From Macrocybe gigantea (lineage: Eukaryota > Basidiomycota > Agaricomycetes > Agaricales > Callistosporiaceae): DNA of 64,000 bases. A program made the translations under genes and the position numbers. Where the stretch lies: NCBI GenBank assembly GCA_011319805.1, contig SJRY01000075.1, positions 310,001 to 374,000 on the forward strand, given 5' to 3'. This document shows, piece by piece, positions 1 through 10,446 of the stretch. Under the pieces are notes generated by a model. The model ran no database searches and had not been told where the DNA came from. It worked only from the letters and a program-made list of their open reading frames with translations. The first letter of the stretch is position 1; every line of letters starts with the position of its first letter.

Positions 1-137
1 CATATATTATTGATAGCAAGCTATCTTGAAGGCATTCAAGGATTTGAACAACTTGGTTGCCCAGGGTACTTGGACAGAAACTGTGACATTTTAAATTTCT
101 ATCATTTTTTTTGGATATTGTTAATTATATCTTTAAG

Positions 138-2250
138 ATGCCTGCCAACAAAGACATTATTGAAGTTTTTACTTCAAAGTCTACATATTATGAGTCCTGG
201 GATATGGTTTTTCCTGCTGTAATTGCATATGAAGATGTTCACAACTGGCTTGAAGGTGATTTAACATTGACTAGAGCATTGAAAGAACAGCTTGGAAATG
301 ATAATTACAAATATATCTTGCCACAAAACAAGTACAAGGCATTGGACAGTGAAAAAACTATTAACTTGGTAGTGAAAAAGCTGGACAGTCTTGCTAAGCT
401 GCTGTTTGATCAAACAGATAATATTCAGACTGTAGATGATCAGGCTATTCAACCTGCTATTTTGCTCTATTCTCAGTCCAAAGAATGTAAAACCAGTAAT
501 TGCAAAGGCAATTCTCTATTTCAGGCTTTCCAAAGCTATGATATTTCATGCATCACACTCTTATGAGGAATTAATCTCTGTACAAATGCCTTTCTTCTTA
601 GTGGACAATGCCAGAAATGCAAAATGATCTATTATCCTGATCATAAGAGTTATAAATCCTCAGAAAACAACAATTGCACCTAGTTTTATATTCCAAAAGC
701 TAAATATCTCAAAATTGAGAAAAATCTGTGGACTGACAGAATTTTCTCAAATGCTATATTACATGCAATCTATCATTTCCATGCTTCAAGTTCAGCCATT
801 GCAGCTTTTTGAAGTGAAAGCTTTTTGGAATATCACAATGTTCATATTTTCAGAAGGCAAGTTTGGAACACTTTTGTTCAAGAATCCATTCACCAAGTTG
901 CTGACTATTCTGGTTTTTCTTTTGAAACACCAGAAAACATATTGTTAAAGGATCTTCCCAAGGAAGCCTTGGAAATTCTAGATGAAAATGGCTTGATATG
1001 CAGTGCAGAAAATTATTCTTGCTCAGAATGTACCCATGCCTATAAACATGTTGCAGATCGGTTGACAAATAATGATCCTGCTGCTGTTGTTGGTATTGAT
1101 AAAAATTGTACTATTCCAAGTTTGCAAGGTCCAGATGCTTTACAAGCAGTTCAAGATACTGCTAAAGCTTACACTGCTGCTAAAAATGCCATAGACACTG
1201 ATAATAATGGTGATAATAAAGGAAATCCATCATCACCTATCTGGATGATTGTAATGAATAGCATTGTGATGGAGCCAGCTTATTATGCATATGAAAATGA
1301 TTTGCACAATTATAAATCTGGAGTATTTTGTAAAGAACATCAAGATGCACATGAAAATCTATGTTACATTGCTGGCTGTAATAACATCAAGAGAAATCAG
1401 ACTCAAGCATGCTAGCAACATCAAGATGAATGGCATGCTCATGTAATACATTATAGATGTCAGAGTTTGCTAGGAGTTCAGCACTTGTTAAGATGAACTG
1501 AAGAAGAAGGTCAACTCTGGTTAATCGTCCAGCTGCTCCAAAACATGATGATCTAGTGCAGGAGTCTATTTCTGTATGAAAAAACTATTTTTCACCAAAT
1601 AGATATTATTGTGTTGAAACAATCACTCTGCCTTGTAGCATTGTTACTGCATGGATAAAATTCCCAAAGGCTGAATCTCCTACAAATATTTTAAACTGGC
1701 TGGCCTCTGTCTATCCTGATGAAAGCCTACATTCTGATTATATCTGCATTGATAAGGCTTATCAAGTTTTGCAAACTGCCATTACAAATGGACAATAAGA
1801 TATATGGCAAATAACAAGCTGTTTTATTGTTGATTCCTATCATTATATAAATCATTGCATATCAGATTATCTCTATCATAAATGGTGCAATCCTGCTCCA
1901 CTCAATGGTTCTGCACTAAATTTAGTTGGTGTAGAAAGAGATCATGATAGAAATTCTCATATAAAATGAGCATTTAACACACAAGTATGTTATTTACATT
2001 TGAGCTACTGGGTTTTTATAAATACTTATAATATTGATTCAATTAGATTTCTGAGCAATTAAACTCTTGGATTGCAGGGTTTGAAACAATCTTGAACAGA
2101 ATGACAGTTGTTAATTTCAACTGGCTTTTACATGTTCAATTGTTTCTACATACAATCAAAGTCATCAAAAAGCAAGAAAAAAAAAGAAAGGCTAGGATGT
2201 TAGAAGATGAGAATGAAGGAGAATTGACTGAAGATGAGAGGGATATTTAA
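138..2250 (+). pseudogene. Decayed CxC5/CxC6 KDZ-transposase-associated gene
   Basis: Relic of the large basidiomycete proteins that carry CxC5 and CxC6 cysteine clusters and travel with KDZ transposases. I start it at the ATG at 138 (MPANKDIIEVF). One frame runs from there to 1415, crossed by TGA at 564, TAG at 681, TGA at 810 and TAG at 1413. A first cysteine cluster (CKTSNCKG ... GQCQKCKMIYYPDHKSY) lies at about 480-660. A second (FCKEHQDAHENLCYIAGC) lies at 1327-1380. A frameshift near 1515 leads to YYCVETITLPCSIVTAW (about 1600) and DSYHYINH. A probable 62-nt intron with a GTATGT donor spans 1985-2046. After it come QLNSWIAGFETILNRM and a lysine-rich acidic tail ending at TAA 2248-2250. 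Four of the stops fit CAG-to-TAG or TGG/CGA-to-TGA changes. The role of these proteins is not firmly known. Family assignment is from remembered motifs and is moderately secure. Confidence 0.66.
1985..2046 (+). other. Probable relic spliceosomal intron
   Basis: A 62-nt stretch starts GTATGT and ends TTAG. Removing it joins FNTQ to ISEQLNSWIAGFE in phase 0 and restores the conserved C-terminal reading frame. Its size and donor are typical of fungal introns. Confidence 0.5.
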
Positions 2251-2334
2251 ATTTTGAAATTAAATATTTTTATAACTACTGAATTTCAATTTTTTGAAGC
2301 TTTTGATTTCAGAGTAAAGTTTTATCAAGTCTCA

Positions 2335-2800
2335 TTAAAGTCTAATTGCAGTCTGGTTGGAATTTAATTGCAGTCCAGTTGGAGTCCCAATCAAAATGTT
2401 AAACTGAAATGTAGCCAGAGTCAAGTTGGAGTCTAGTTGGAGTCCAGTTGGATTAGTATCTAGATAAGGTATTCAATTATATATTATTTTATATGGATTT
2501 ATAGTGTAATGGTTTTATTGCACCATTTATTTCAAAAAAACTGGGTTCAATCCTGGCCAGAGGTGAAAAATCACAAGTCCAACCGGACTTCAATCAGACT
2601 CCAACTAGAATTTCTCTTTAAGAGTCCAGTTAGACTTTGGTTAGACTGCACTCCAATTTGTCTTAATATAGATGAAGGCTTCTGGACTCCAATTGGAGTC
2701 CAGTTGAACTTTGGTCAGAGTCCAGTCCAGTCTAGTTCTAGTCTGGTTCATTTGGAAATTCTGAAACTGGACTGGAACTGGAGTCCAACTGGAATCATGG
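2335..2800. repeat. Degenerate inverted/direct repeat of a GTCCAGTTGGA unit
   Basis: The unit GTCCAGTTGGAGTCC and its decayed forms recur on the left (about 2351, 2376, 2421-2457). They recur in both orientations on the right (about 2577-2610, 2680-2710, 2768-2798), so the region can fold back on itself. The unit is nearly self-complementary (TCCAACTGGA/TCCAGTTGGA). No coding sense is seen; the open frames here are by-products of the repeat. Confidence 0.55.
2493..2566 (+). other. tRNA-like sequence (A and B boxes), SINE head or tRNA relic
   Basis: TAGTGTAATGG at 2502-2512 fits a Pol III A box and GGGTTCAATCC at 2543-2553 fits a B box. They are spaced as in a short tRNA. The anticodon arm and acceptor stem do not pair, so this is not a working tRNA. 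It sits in the middle of the GTCCAGTTGGA repeat block. Confidence 0.45.
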
Positions 2801-3279
2801 CTGAATAGATTGTACTCAAGAAGGCTTCTATTTTTTTTTTTTTTTTAATTTCAACAATTTGTATAGCGGTGCTCGATGGCAGTCCACTTGTAAATACACA
2901 CAGGTACCTATGATAACTACAACTAGTCCAAAGAAGCCCAGACTGAGGAGATGTACATGGAGGGTGCATTAACCCTGTTCTCTCATGCCCGCACCCGAGC
3001 TGCTTGTGCTCATGCCCATGCTGACTTGCCCATTCGGCCTGCATCCCCCAACTCCTAGGAGCCAGACGTGGTCAGTTCCATATAAAGGGTCCAAAAGGGC
3101 CTATAATGACAGGTGTCGCAGAGACTGCGATATGCAATGAAGGTCGGTATTCACTTTCATCAAACACCATGTTGAATTGATGTTCTGGGTTCCCCAGCCT
3201 GAAGGCTGGTTGCGGTCGCTTCCACGCAAAGGCCCTGCTAGGAGCCATAACCCAAGTATCCCCTGCTACGAAGAGGCAG

Positions 3280-6200
3280 TTATCCGCCATCCGGATCTGG
3301 GATAAAAGCACCCGCTGCCTTATTAGACGTCAGGTACTTAATGAACCAGGAATGCACAAAGGCATCATACTGGCATTCGGTTGGTCTGCTCCAGTTACGG
3401 CACAGAGTCATAATGTGAACAGAGTCCTCAGGCCTCCATCCGCATGAGCATTCATTGCTCTCGACAAAGTTGAACTGCACTCAATATGCATTGATTGGCA
3501 TGTGTCTGCATGCAACATGACAGCAGCGAGCAAACAGCTCATTGCCGGTCACCAACTTTACGAAATCTGTTCTTTTACAAAGCGGGCACTCATAGGACTC
3601 AGGCTTTCCAGCATTGTGGAATTGAAATATGGAAGCACCAAGATATTTCTTGATTCCAGAGTTGTGGAACCAAGAGGCATGCATTTCATCATCCACCTCC
3701 TTACGGAGTGCATCGGTGGTATAGAAGGGATGAAGTCCCTGAGGGATGTCGAGGCCACATGCTGACTCGTGTGCTTCAACTTGGATAGTCCACTTCCAAG
3801 AGGAGGGGACGTGCCAGAATACAATCTGGTGCAGCTCGGACTGGGCAAACCAAGCCTGCAATAAAGTACACAGTGCAATAGAATGCAACTGCACAGAGTG
3901 AGGGTTGCAATTGACAATGCAATTGATTGCATTCATTGAGTCTAGAAAGCACATGATGGATGTCACTCCATCCTGTGTGATAGCCTTTTGAATTGCCATG
4001 CACAATCCAATCAGCTCAGAGTCATCGCTTGTCACTTTGCCGACAGGCTGACAAGTTTCGAAAACAAGTGTATTGCCTCGGTATACCTGGGATGAATACA
4101 CTGACTGTCTAAGTGTATCTGATTTCATGGGCACAGCGCCATCACTACTGGTATATACACAATCAGGCTCAAGCTGGCACTCAACGAGTGCCTGTTCGAG
4201 TGATGTGCGATAAGCTTTGATGGAGTCTTCATCCTTGCCAAGGAGCTTATAGATCTCAAGGCAGCTGCTAGACTGGTTGATGAGCTGCCTATCCGGATTA
4301 TTTGCATCTGTGAAATAGTCTATGAATAAAAAGTTAGGTGGTTTAAGGTCCACCAGGTCCTTGAGAGGGGACTTGAGCACACTACGCTGCCTGTCTGAGA
4401 GGGAGGTCAAGTTCTTTGACCTCAAAGGATCCCCCCCTGCCTGTGGCAGAGAGGTAAGAGACCTGAGGGCATGCCTCAGGTTGGAATTAGCAAGACGGGC
4501 AGCAGACCTGACTTTCAAATGCTTGATGAACCCGGCGATTGGCTCAACACAGGCCATCATTTCAGCTGCACCCTCTGGAGTGGTGTGGAACTGACCATTA
4601 ATCCAAATGCAAGCCTTATGCTGCATCTGGCATAACTGCTTCAACAGTACGATGTTGCACATACTATTGAAGTTCCATAACAAATAGCCATATGTTGCAA
4701 TAGGATGCACACATGACAGGTAGAGAATGTGCTTCTGTTGAGGGGATAAACCTCACACAGAATTGCCTAACATCTGGAAAGCTCTAGCAGTAGTCAGTGC
4801 TTTCATTGCATAGAAACGGACATGCTCCTTAAAGGATAGGCATGCATCCAAGAAGAACCCAAGGTATCTCCAGACATCTTTGGGCTGTAAAGGAGTGTTG
4901 CCCGTGAACGGAATGAAACCCAAGTCAATAGAAGGACGGGGGTCCTTGCTATTGCACGAGAAATGCTGCAGTTAGGTTTTATTGTGTTCGACAACAAGAC
5001 TGAAGTCTGTAAAGAGGTTATGCACTGATGCATATGCCTTCTGAAGCTTCAGAACATTGTCCAGGATGGATTTGGACTGAGCAATAATCAGCCCATCATC
5101 CACAAATGACATGATGGTTGGCATATTGTCAACCTTCTGGTATATTTTCAATACTGGTGCCAAGTACAAGGCTGACAGTACCGGAGATAGAGCAGAGCCT
5201 TGGCCAACACCAATGTCAGCATTGAACTCAGGTGAGATAGCACTATGCCAGGCATAAGAAGTTTTATGCCCAATGAGATATGATTCGAAGAATCTTGACA
5301 CTTGACGTGCGAAGCCTCTATGTTGCAATATCCTCACCAACATATGATGGTTGAGCGAGGGAAAGTATTGAGTGACATCGAAAGTGATGACACTCATTTT
5401 AAGACCCTTTAGCCAGCCTTGCCAGATAATATGGATCAGAAAGACACCAGCATCCTCCGTAGAGTTCTGCTGGATGCCACTGAACTGCTTCAGATTGAAG
5501 ATAGCAAATTTAGTGGCTTCATACTGCATATGCTGTGCCAGCATTTTCTCAACGAGTTTACCGAGGGTATTCAAAAGCACAATCGGACAAAAGGCTTTTG
5601 GAGTATCATATGCAGGTTTGCCAGGTTTTGGAATAATCACTGACAAGCTCTGCTTAAAGTAAGAGGGCCAGTGGCCCAGTTCCAAACATGCATTAGCAAT
5701 GTTCAGAATGAAATCAGCCAAGTAAGGGAATTTCACCAGCTGTTTAACATGGCCCCAGGACAGATGGTCTGGTCCTGGAGCAGAGGTGTTGCTACATGGC
5801 TCCAAGGACTCTCAGAGTTCTGCAGCAGAGAACAGGACCCAGTCTTGAATTGGATGAGGCTTGAGTTTATCAAGCTTATCTAGGTTAACTGGTCTGTCAG
5901 ACACAGTATTATAAGATTTGTCGAGTGCATTCCAAAGCAACTCGATAGAGTTGCAAGGCTGTCTCTGAAAGGAGATGGCTTCGTAGGCTGGAAGTGGCCT
6001 TTGCTTCATCCATACAGCTAGATCCCATGGACATTGTGACTTTTTAGCAACTTCCTTGATTCGCTGATCAAAGAAGGTGCATTTAGCATCTTTAATAGCT
6101 TGCCACCAGATGCAATGGTCACCCTCAGACCGGGTCTGCCTGAAGGTGTCCAAAGTTTTGGAACAATGCTGGTTCCACCAGCCTTTGCTCTGCTTCAATA

Positions 6201-7185
6201 GCTTGCACTCCTTGGAATGGAGATCCCAAGCATGGTCAACTGATCTGGAGAGAGTCTGAAGAATGCTCTCTAAATCATCTGGTGACTTGATTGGCACCAA
6301 GTCCATACCAAGCAGATCGCTGGCAATGTCAGAGATAAACTCAGACATACTGTCTTTTGGGAGAGTCCAGCATGGATCAGAGAGGTCCAGCAATGAGATG
6401 TCTAAGGAGAGCGATAATGGAGAATGGTCCGAAGTCAATCTCAGGTCATTACGAATGACCAGTGCCATCCCCATCACATTGACAGGGGTGAACATCAAAT
6501 CGATAACTGAGGGCCGCAGCTTTGGGTTATGTGAAATAAAGGTCAGGCCATGATTAGATAGCTCTGACCAGTCAAGACTAAGGTCAAGTGCTGCATTGCA
6601 CAGCATCTCTTCTTGTGTATGCTGCAAGATATGGACACCGTCCCAGAGTTCATAGTGACAGTTGAAATCCCCCTCCAGATAAGTTAGGTTGGGGAAGTCA
6701 GGACATTCTGCACAATCATGCAGCAAGTGAATAGCGCTTCTGTCTACATCAGAGTAGGTGTTTGCGAGGAATAGAGGCTCTCCAGGAGTGGAGAAGCTGA
6801 TAATCATCAAGTCGCAACTATCAATGAGATCACATCTGAGGGAGGGATGCAGCTGGCATAAGCAGTTGTGAACATATGCCATCACACGAGGAGGATCCTC
6901 GTATGATGAGCGGCAGATGATACAAGTCCAGTCAGGGTGACTAGGACCTACAATTACTGGCTTGCTGTCAGTGCTGTGCGCTGATGGGGCTTGTCTTAGT
7001 AAGTTCCAAGCAGGCTTTTGGAGAAACAAGATATCATAGTCCTCTCCAAGAGTGGAGAGGAGAACGTCCATATGTACATATTTCCTATTTATGTTTTGAG
7101 AGAAAATACGAAATGAAGAACTCAAAGAGTGCCCATCTGACCCAGGGACAACAGCCAGGGCTGATCCACTGGAGGTGTCGCTCAT
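3280..7185 (-). pseudogene. LINE-A ORF2: endonuclease / RT / RNase H, four in-frame stops
   Basis: One uninterrupted frame of about 1,301 codons. The AP-type endonuclease is at about residues 25-260 (FSQN, GDFNCHYELWD, VIDLMF, TSDH). The reverse transcriptase is at about 500-740 (GVGQGSALSP and FVDD, a variant of YxDD). RNase H is at about 1010-1140 (SSDGA, DDSELIGL, FLDSMNAI, VEAHE). The C-terminal zinc motif is C-x-C-x8-H-x4-C near residue 1240. Stops lie at 5812, 4972, 4753 and 3481 (lower coordinates). Those at 5812, 4753 and 3481 are TGA where other copies have CGA. The TAA at 4972 replaces GAA. The endonuclease FQEP motif reads LQKP, so the catalytic Glu is lost as well. It cannot yield a full product. 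The start ATG overlaps the ORF1 stop. Confidence 0.85.
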
Positions 7186-8860
7186 GATGCATTGGCCTCC
7201 GCATTATGCTGTGGGGAGGCATTAGAATATTTGGGACTTGATTGTGTTCAATCATGTACCAGCTGATAGTATTGTTTGATCCATTCAGAATCAAATCAGT
7301 TCTTCCAGAAGGTGCACTTCTGGTCGGCAGTGGAGTGGTCTTTGCTGCAGCTAAGACACTTCGGAGCATATAGGCAGGGCTGGCCTGCCGGAGTTGCCTC
7401 ATGAAGAGGGTTGGCCTTAGGTCTTGTTTTGCAACAAGATGCGAGCATGTGGTGGTGTTCCTTTCTGTGGGATTCCCCACAGATTGGGCACTGGAGGGAT
7501 TGCCGGTTACACTTCAGAGTGGAGTGTCCCCAATGCCAACAATGTTTGCAGAGAGGAACTCCCAGTAATGAGAGAGCAGCGCAGAAGCGGCATCACCAGT
7601 TCTGGACCATAACAGTGCAGTTGTTCAGAGCCTTGACATTCTGGCCAGTTGACGTGTCCTCGATATTGAACCAGATGGTCACAGTATCAGAATTCTTGGA
7701 GTTGCATATGATGCACAGTACTGCAATGAGAGTGATGAGATCTGAGAATGAAGAATCTCTGAGAATCTCGTAAGCTTGCCAGGCAGTGATAACACTTCCA
7801 TCGGCATTGAAATATGGTACGTCGAGCAGTTTCACATAGGAAACACTCATAGAAATAGCGAGCTTGACAGTAGATCCAGCCAGAGCACAGCAGAGAGCAG
7901 CCTCACGCAGAATGCTGAGGTCTTTAGGCAATGCCACCTTTGTCATCAGACAAGAAAACGAGAAGGCAGAGTGATCCTGGATGGATTCACATCGGATCCA
8001 GGATTTGCCAGCAGTCAGCCCTCGATTGAAGGCAGAGAGAAGAGTTCCAGCGGCAACAGAAGCATTGTCTGCAGGGAAAGTGAAGGTCACTCTGACATTA
8101 CATTGGGATGGGCCATGAGAGGTGAACTTCACCTTCTTCTTGGGCAGTCCGGAAGGCTCCCTGGTCGCTTTCTTCTGCAAGGAGATGATCTTCTCCATGG
8201 GAAGGTGTGGAAAGGTCTTTGCCAAGGCTACAATAGCTTCGGCAGAGGTGTTGGCTAGTTGGGCCAAGGCTTGCGCATAAGAGCGCTTGCCAGCAGCAGG
8301 GCGAGTGGCCCTATTGACAGGAGGGGGCGGTCCATGACCCAGGGTTCGGGAGCAAGATTATGGTTGCAGTGGAGGGGGTGGTTCGGGTTCCGAGGCAGTC
8401 TCGGAGGATAAGCACCCATGTTCAAACAAGAATCTTCTGGGCATACAGTGCCGGAAGGGGAAGTGTGAGGATCAGTGAACCAAATCACCTTTCCACGAGA
8501 GGGGAGGTGAGCATTGACAATTTCTTGCAAACACCTTCCAAGGGGTTGCTGAGGCCTGTCAAGCATAGAGATGGAGAACATGTTGACGTTGCCAGCACTG
8601 CTGACCAGAGTCGCAATGCCCTCAGCGATAGCATATTGATATCCCACCAGAATGGAGACAGAGAATGAGCTGACCTTCAAGATCCAAGCCTTGAGGGCAG
8701 TGAGAGATTCAGCTGCAGCCTTGGCTTCACTGTGAAGGAACCAGTCCCCTTCCAGGAAGATCGCGATGCCAATAGCATTGTCATTGTATGCTGCCTCAGT
8801 GGACAGAATTGATGGAGAGGGAGGAGCAGAGGGTCTAGTGGGCCCTCCTGCATTAGAAGC
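7182..8860 (-). pseudogene. LINE-A ORF1 (gag-like, zinc knuckles), truncated and frameshifted
   Basis: Nucleic-acid-binding ORF1 of the LINE. The N-terminal part is missing at the junction with the LTR at 8861. The first recognisable stretch matches STEAAYNDNAIG of LINE-E. GYQYAIAEGIATLVSSAG (8680 downward) and LANTSAEAIVALAKTF (8267 downward) are in different frames, so at least one frameshift lies near 8260. The C-terminus carries the CxxCxxxxHxxxxC knuckles and CPICGESH-type clusters at about 7300-7560, again in another frame. The stop TGA at 7182-7184 overlaps the ORF2 ATG. Family function (RNA binding, RNP formation) is known for LINE ORF1 proteins. Confidence 0.75.
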
Positions 8861-9201
8861 TGTTAAAACTAGGCACAGGGAACACTCTGGACGAGCCTTA
8901 GAACCTAGAAGTCCTGAGTGAGAATACTGGGGACTTCAAGGTGCTCTGTGCTACCTATATATATGTGTAGAAGGCTGTGTGTGCAGCCATAGGCTGTGCA
9001 TTGCTGCAGGCATAGCTGTAGGCTGTGCACTGCTGTGGACACAGCTATTTACTGCGCATTACTGCATGCACAGCTTGTGCTGTGCATTGCTGCAGATGCA
9101 GCCACAGGCTGCGCACACAGCCATAGGCTGTGTGCATTGCTAGGTGCATAGCCTGGGTCCTGTCCTATGCACAAGTCTGGACAGAAGGGGCATTTCTAAC
9201 A
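8861..9201 (-). repeat. Copia LTR (341 bp), no matching target duplication
   Basis: On the plus strand it starts TGTTAAAACTAGGCAC and ends GGGGCATTTCTAACA, so it lies in minus orientation like the LTRs of copia-2. It holds the imperfect GCTGTGCATTGCTGYGGACACAG repeats of this LTR family. The left flank is LINE-A ORF1 (GAAGC) and the right flank is a LINE RT fragment (GATTC). The 5-bp flanks differ, which suggests recombination or deletion rather than a simple solo LTR. Confidence 0.85.
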
Positions 9202-9238
9202 GATTCAAAGAATGTTGATACTTGATGTGCAAAGCCTC
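9202..9238 (-). mobile_element. Short LINE RT fragment
   Basis: Thirty-seven bases match the minus-strand LINE RT region around LQHRGFARQVSRFFES (compare 5280-5320). It is wedged between a copia LTR and the poly-T start of the next element. It is too short to code for anything. Confidence 0.6.
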
Positions 9239-10446
9239 TTTTTTTTTTTTAAATCAACAATTTATAAAGCGGTGCTCAGTGGTAGTCTGCTTGTAAATAC
9301 ACAATGGTACCTACAATAAATACACAAAGTTTAGGGCCCTCCAAGTAGAGGACCCTTATCACTGTCTCCTTTGCAGGATAGGTGCTAGACTAACCAGTGG
9401 AATTCCGTATCTAGACCCTGGAATCAACTTGGATTCAAAGCCTGGATTAGTCATCCAGGTGAACTGGCAGAGGATGAGTCCTCTTGGGCCAGAGTCAGGG
9501 GACTGCCCTGGTCCGCCACAGTCTGAATTTCGGCCAGGGAGCAAGTTACCAAGAGGCCAAGCTGACAGCAAGCTGGGTATTGGTAAGCCCCACCTACTTT
9601 AATTTTTCTGTTCCTGAGCATGTGGTTCGCTGATGCCCAGAGGGCATGGATCCCCAATCGTGTTTCAGGTCTCTGCCTTGCCAGCGTCCAGCCCCAGTGT
9701 GCATCCTAGACCTAAGGCCTAGGCTAGGGAGTTCTACACCCATGCTTAACCCAGTTATACATGCCCCACAAGGAGGTCTCAGGCTCCCACCTGAGCAGTG
9801 CTTTACGATCATGTGGTGGCTACCCCTGGGCCTGGGGACTCCCCAAGTGTGCCCAAGGACTGGTCCACACTACCAACGCTGACTAACGACCAGGTTCCCA
9901 GCCTGATCCAGTTGGTTAGACTGGGCGTGAGATTAACCGGTGGGGGGTGTCCTGTCCTAAGCTCGCAGTCCGAAGAGACTCCCTATTACAGGGTGTGCAG
10001 CACCTTCTGGAAGCACGCATGCTCTGGAATGCCCCATTACAGGGTGCGCATCATAGGTCAGGTAGTTCTCAAGCTCTTCCCCCGCTTACCACGCCCTGTG
10101 CTTTTACTCCCTACTTGATCATATGATTAATCACATGACCATTTCAGGCATGGCCTGTTAGGGGTCACCTGACCTGCCACTTTGGGCTCCCACAATCATC
10201 CCTATCATGTGACCAGGTTACCACTCTAGTTATGGAAGGTCACATGACCATGGTACTGCCTCAGAGTTGATTACCAACCTGAGTCACTGAGCATATGACT
10301 GTAACCAATGATGGGTCACATGCCTATCCCTACTTTCAAGGTATAGGAAATGAGTGGGAATCGAACCTACAACCTTTCCAGTAGCTGCACAGCTGCCTCT
10401 CCAGTCTTTAGTGGCGATTAAACCACTGGGCTACTGGGGCCCCCAC
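9239..10446 (-). mobile_element. tRNA-headed non-autonomous element with LINE 3' tail
   Basis: Read on the minus strand: a tRNA-like head (10446 to about 10350), a body of about 1 kb rich in CATGTGAC and CATATGA motifs, a terminal hairpin (9334-9355, arms GGGTCCTC/GAGGGCCC with one G.T pair) followed by TAAACTT, then about 88 bp of the LINE 3' UTR (9239-9326) ending in an A tail (T run 9239-9250). The body is related to 12838-13784 (shared GGCAAG(A/G)CAGAGA and GGGGATCCATG segments). The head abuts copia-1 pol, and the tail abuts a LINE RT fragment. It has no coding capacity. This is SINE architecture, but longer than a usual SINE. Confidence 0.6.
10350..10446 (-). other. tRNA-like head with A and B boxes
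   Basis: On the minus strand TAGCCCAGTGG (A box) and AGGTTCGATTCCC (B box) are separated as in a tRNA with a long variable arm (Leu/Ser class). It is the 5' end of the tRNA-headed element and is probably its Pol III promoter. Confidence 0.6.

Larger units (their letters stand above)
2831..8860 (-). mobile_element. LINE-A, Tad/R1-like non-LTR retrotransposon, 5' truncated
   Basis: Read on the minus strand: part of ORF1, then ORF2, a 3' UTR of about 430 bp and a poly-A tail (T run at 2831-2846). The 5' end is cut at 8861, where a copia LTR replaces the start of ORF1 and the 5' UTR. It belongs to the same subfamily as LINE-E (ORF2 starts MSDTSSG). It is strongly CpG-depleted compared with copies F, G and I at the right end of the window. 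No target-site duplication could be assigned, because the 5' side is missing. Confidence 0.85.

Noticed and set aside
2509..2808. 99-codon open frame
   Set aside because: It is made entirely of the degenerate GTCCAGTTGGA repeat and has no protein-like composition.
2831..8860. Alternative genetic code (TGA read as Trp or Arg)
   Set aside because: TGA serves as the real terminator of several frames (for example ORF1 of all LINEs), and internal TGAs coincide with CGA or TGG in sister copies, so they are mutations.
9646..10118. Open frames of 78 and 106 codons in the tRNA-headed element
   Set aside because: They are not kept in the related 12838-13784 copy, whose frames differ; GC-rich low-stop sequence is enough to explain them.
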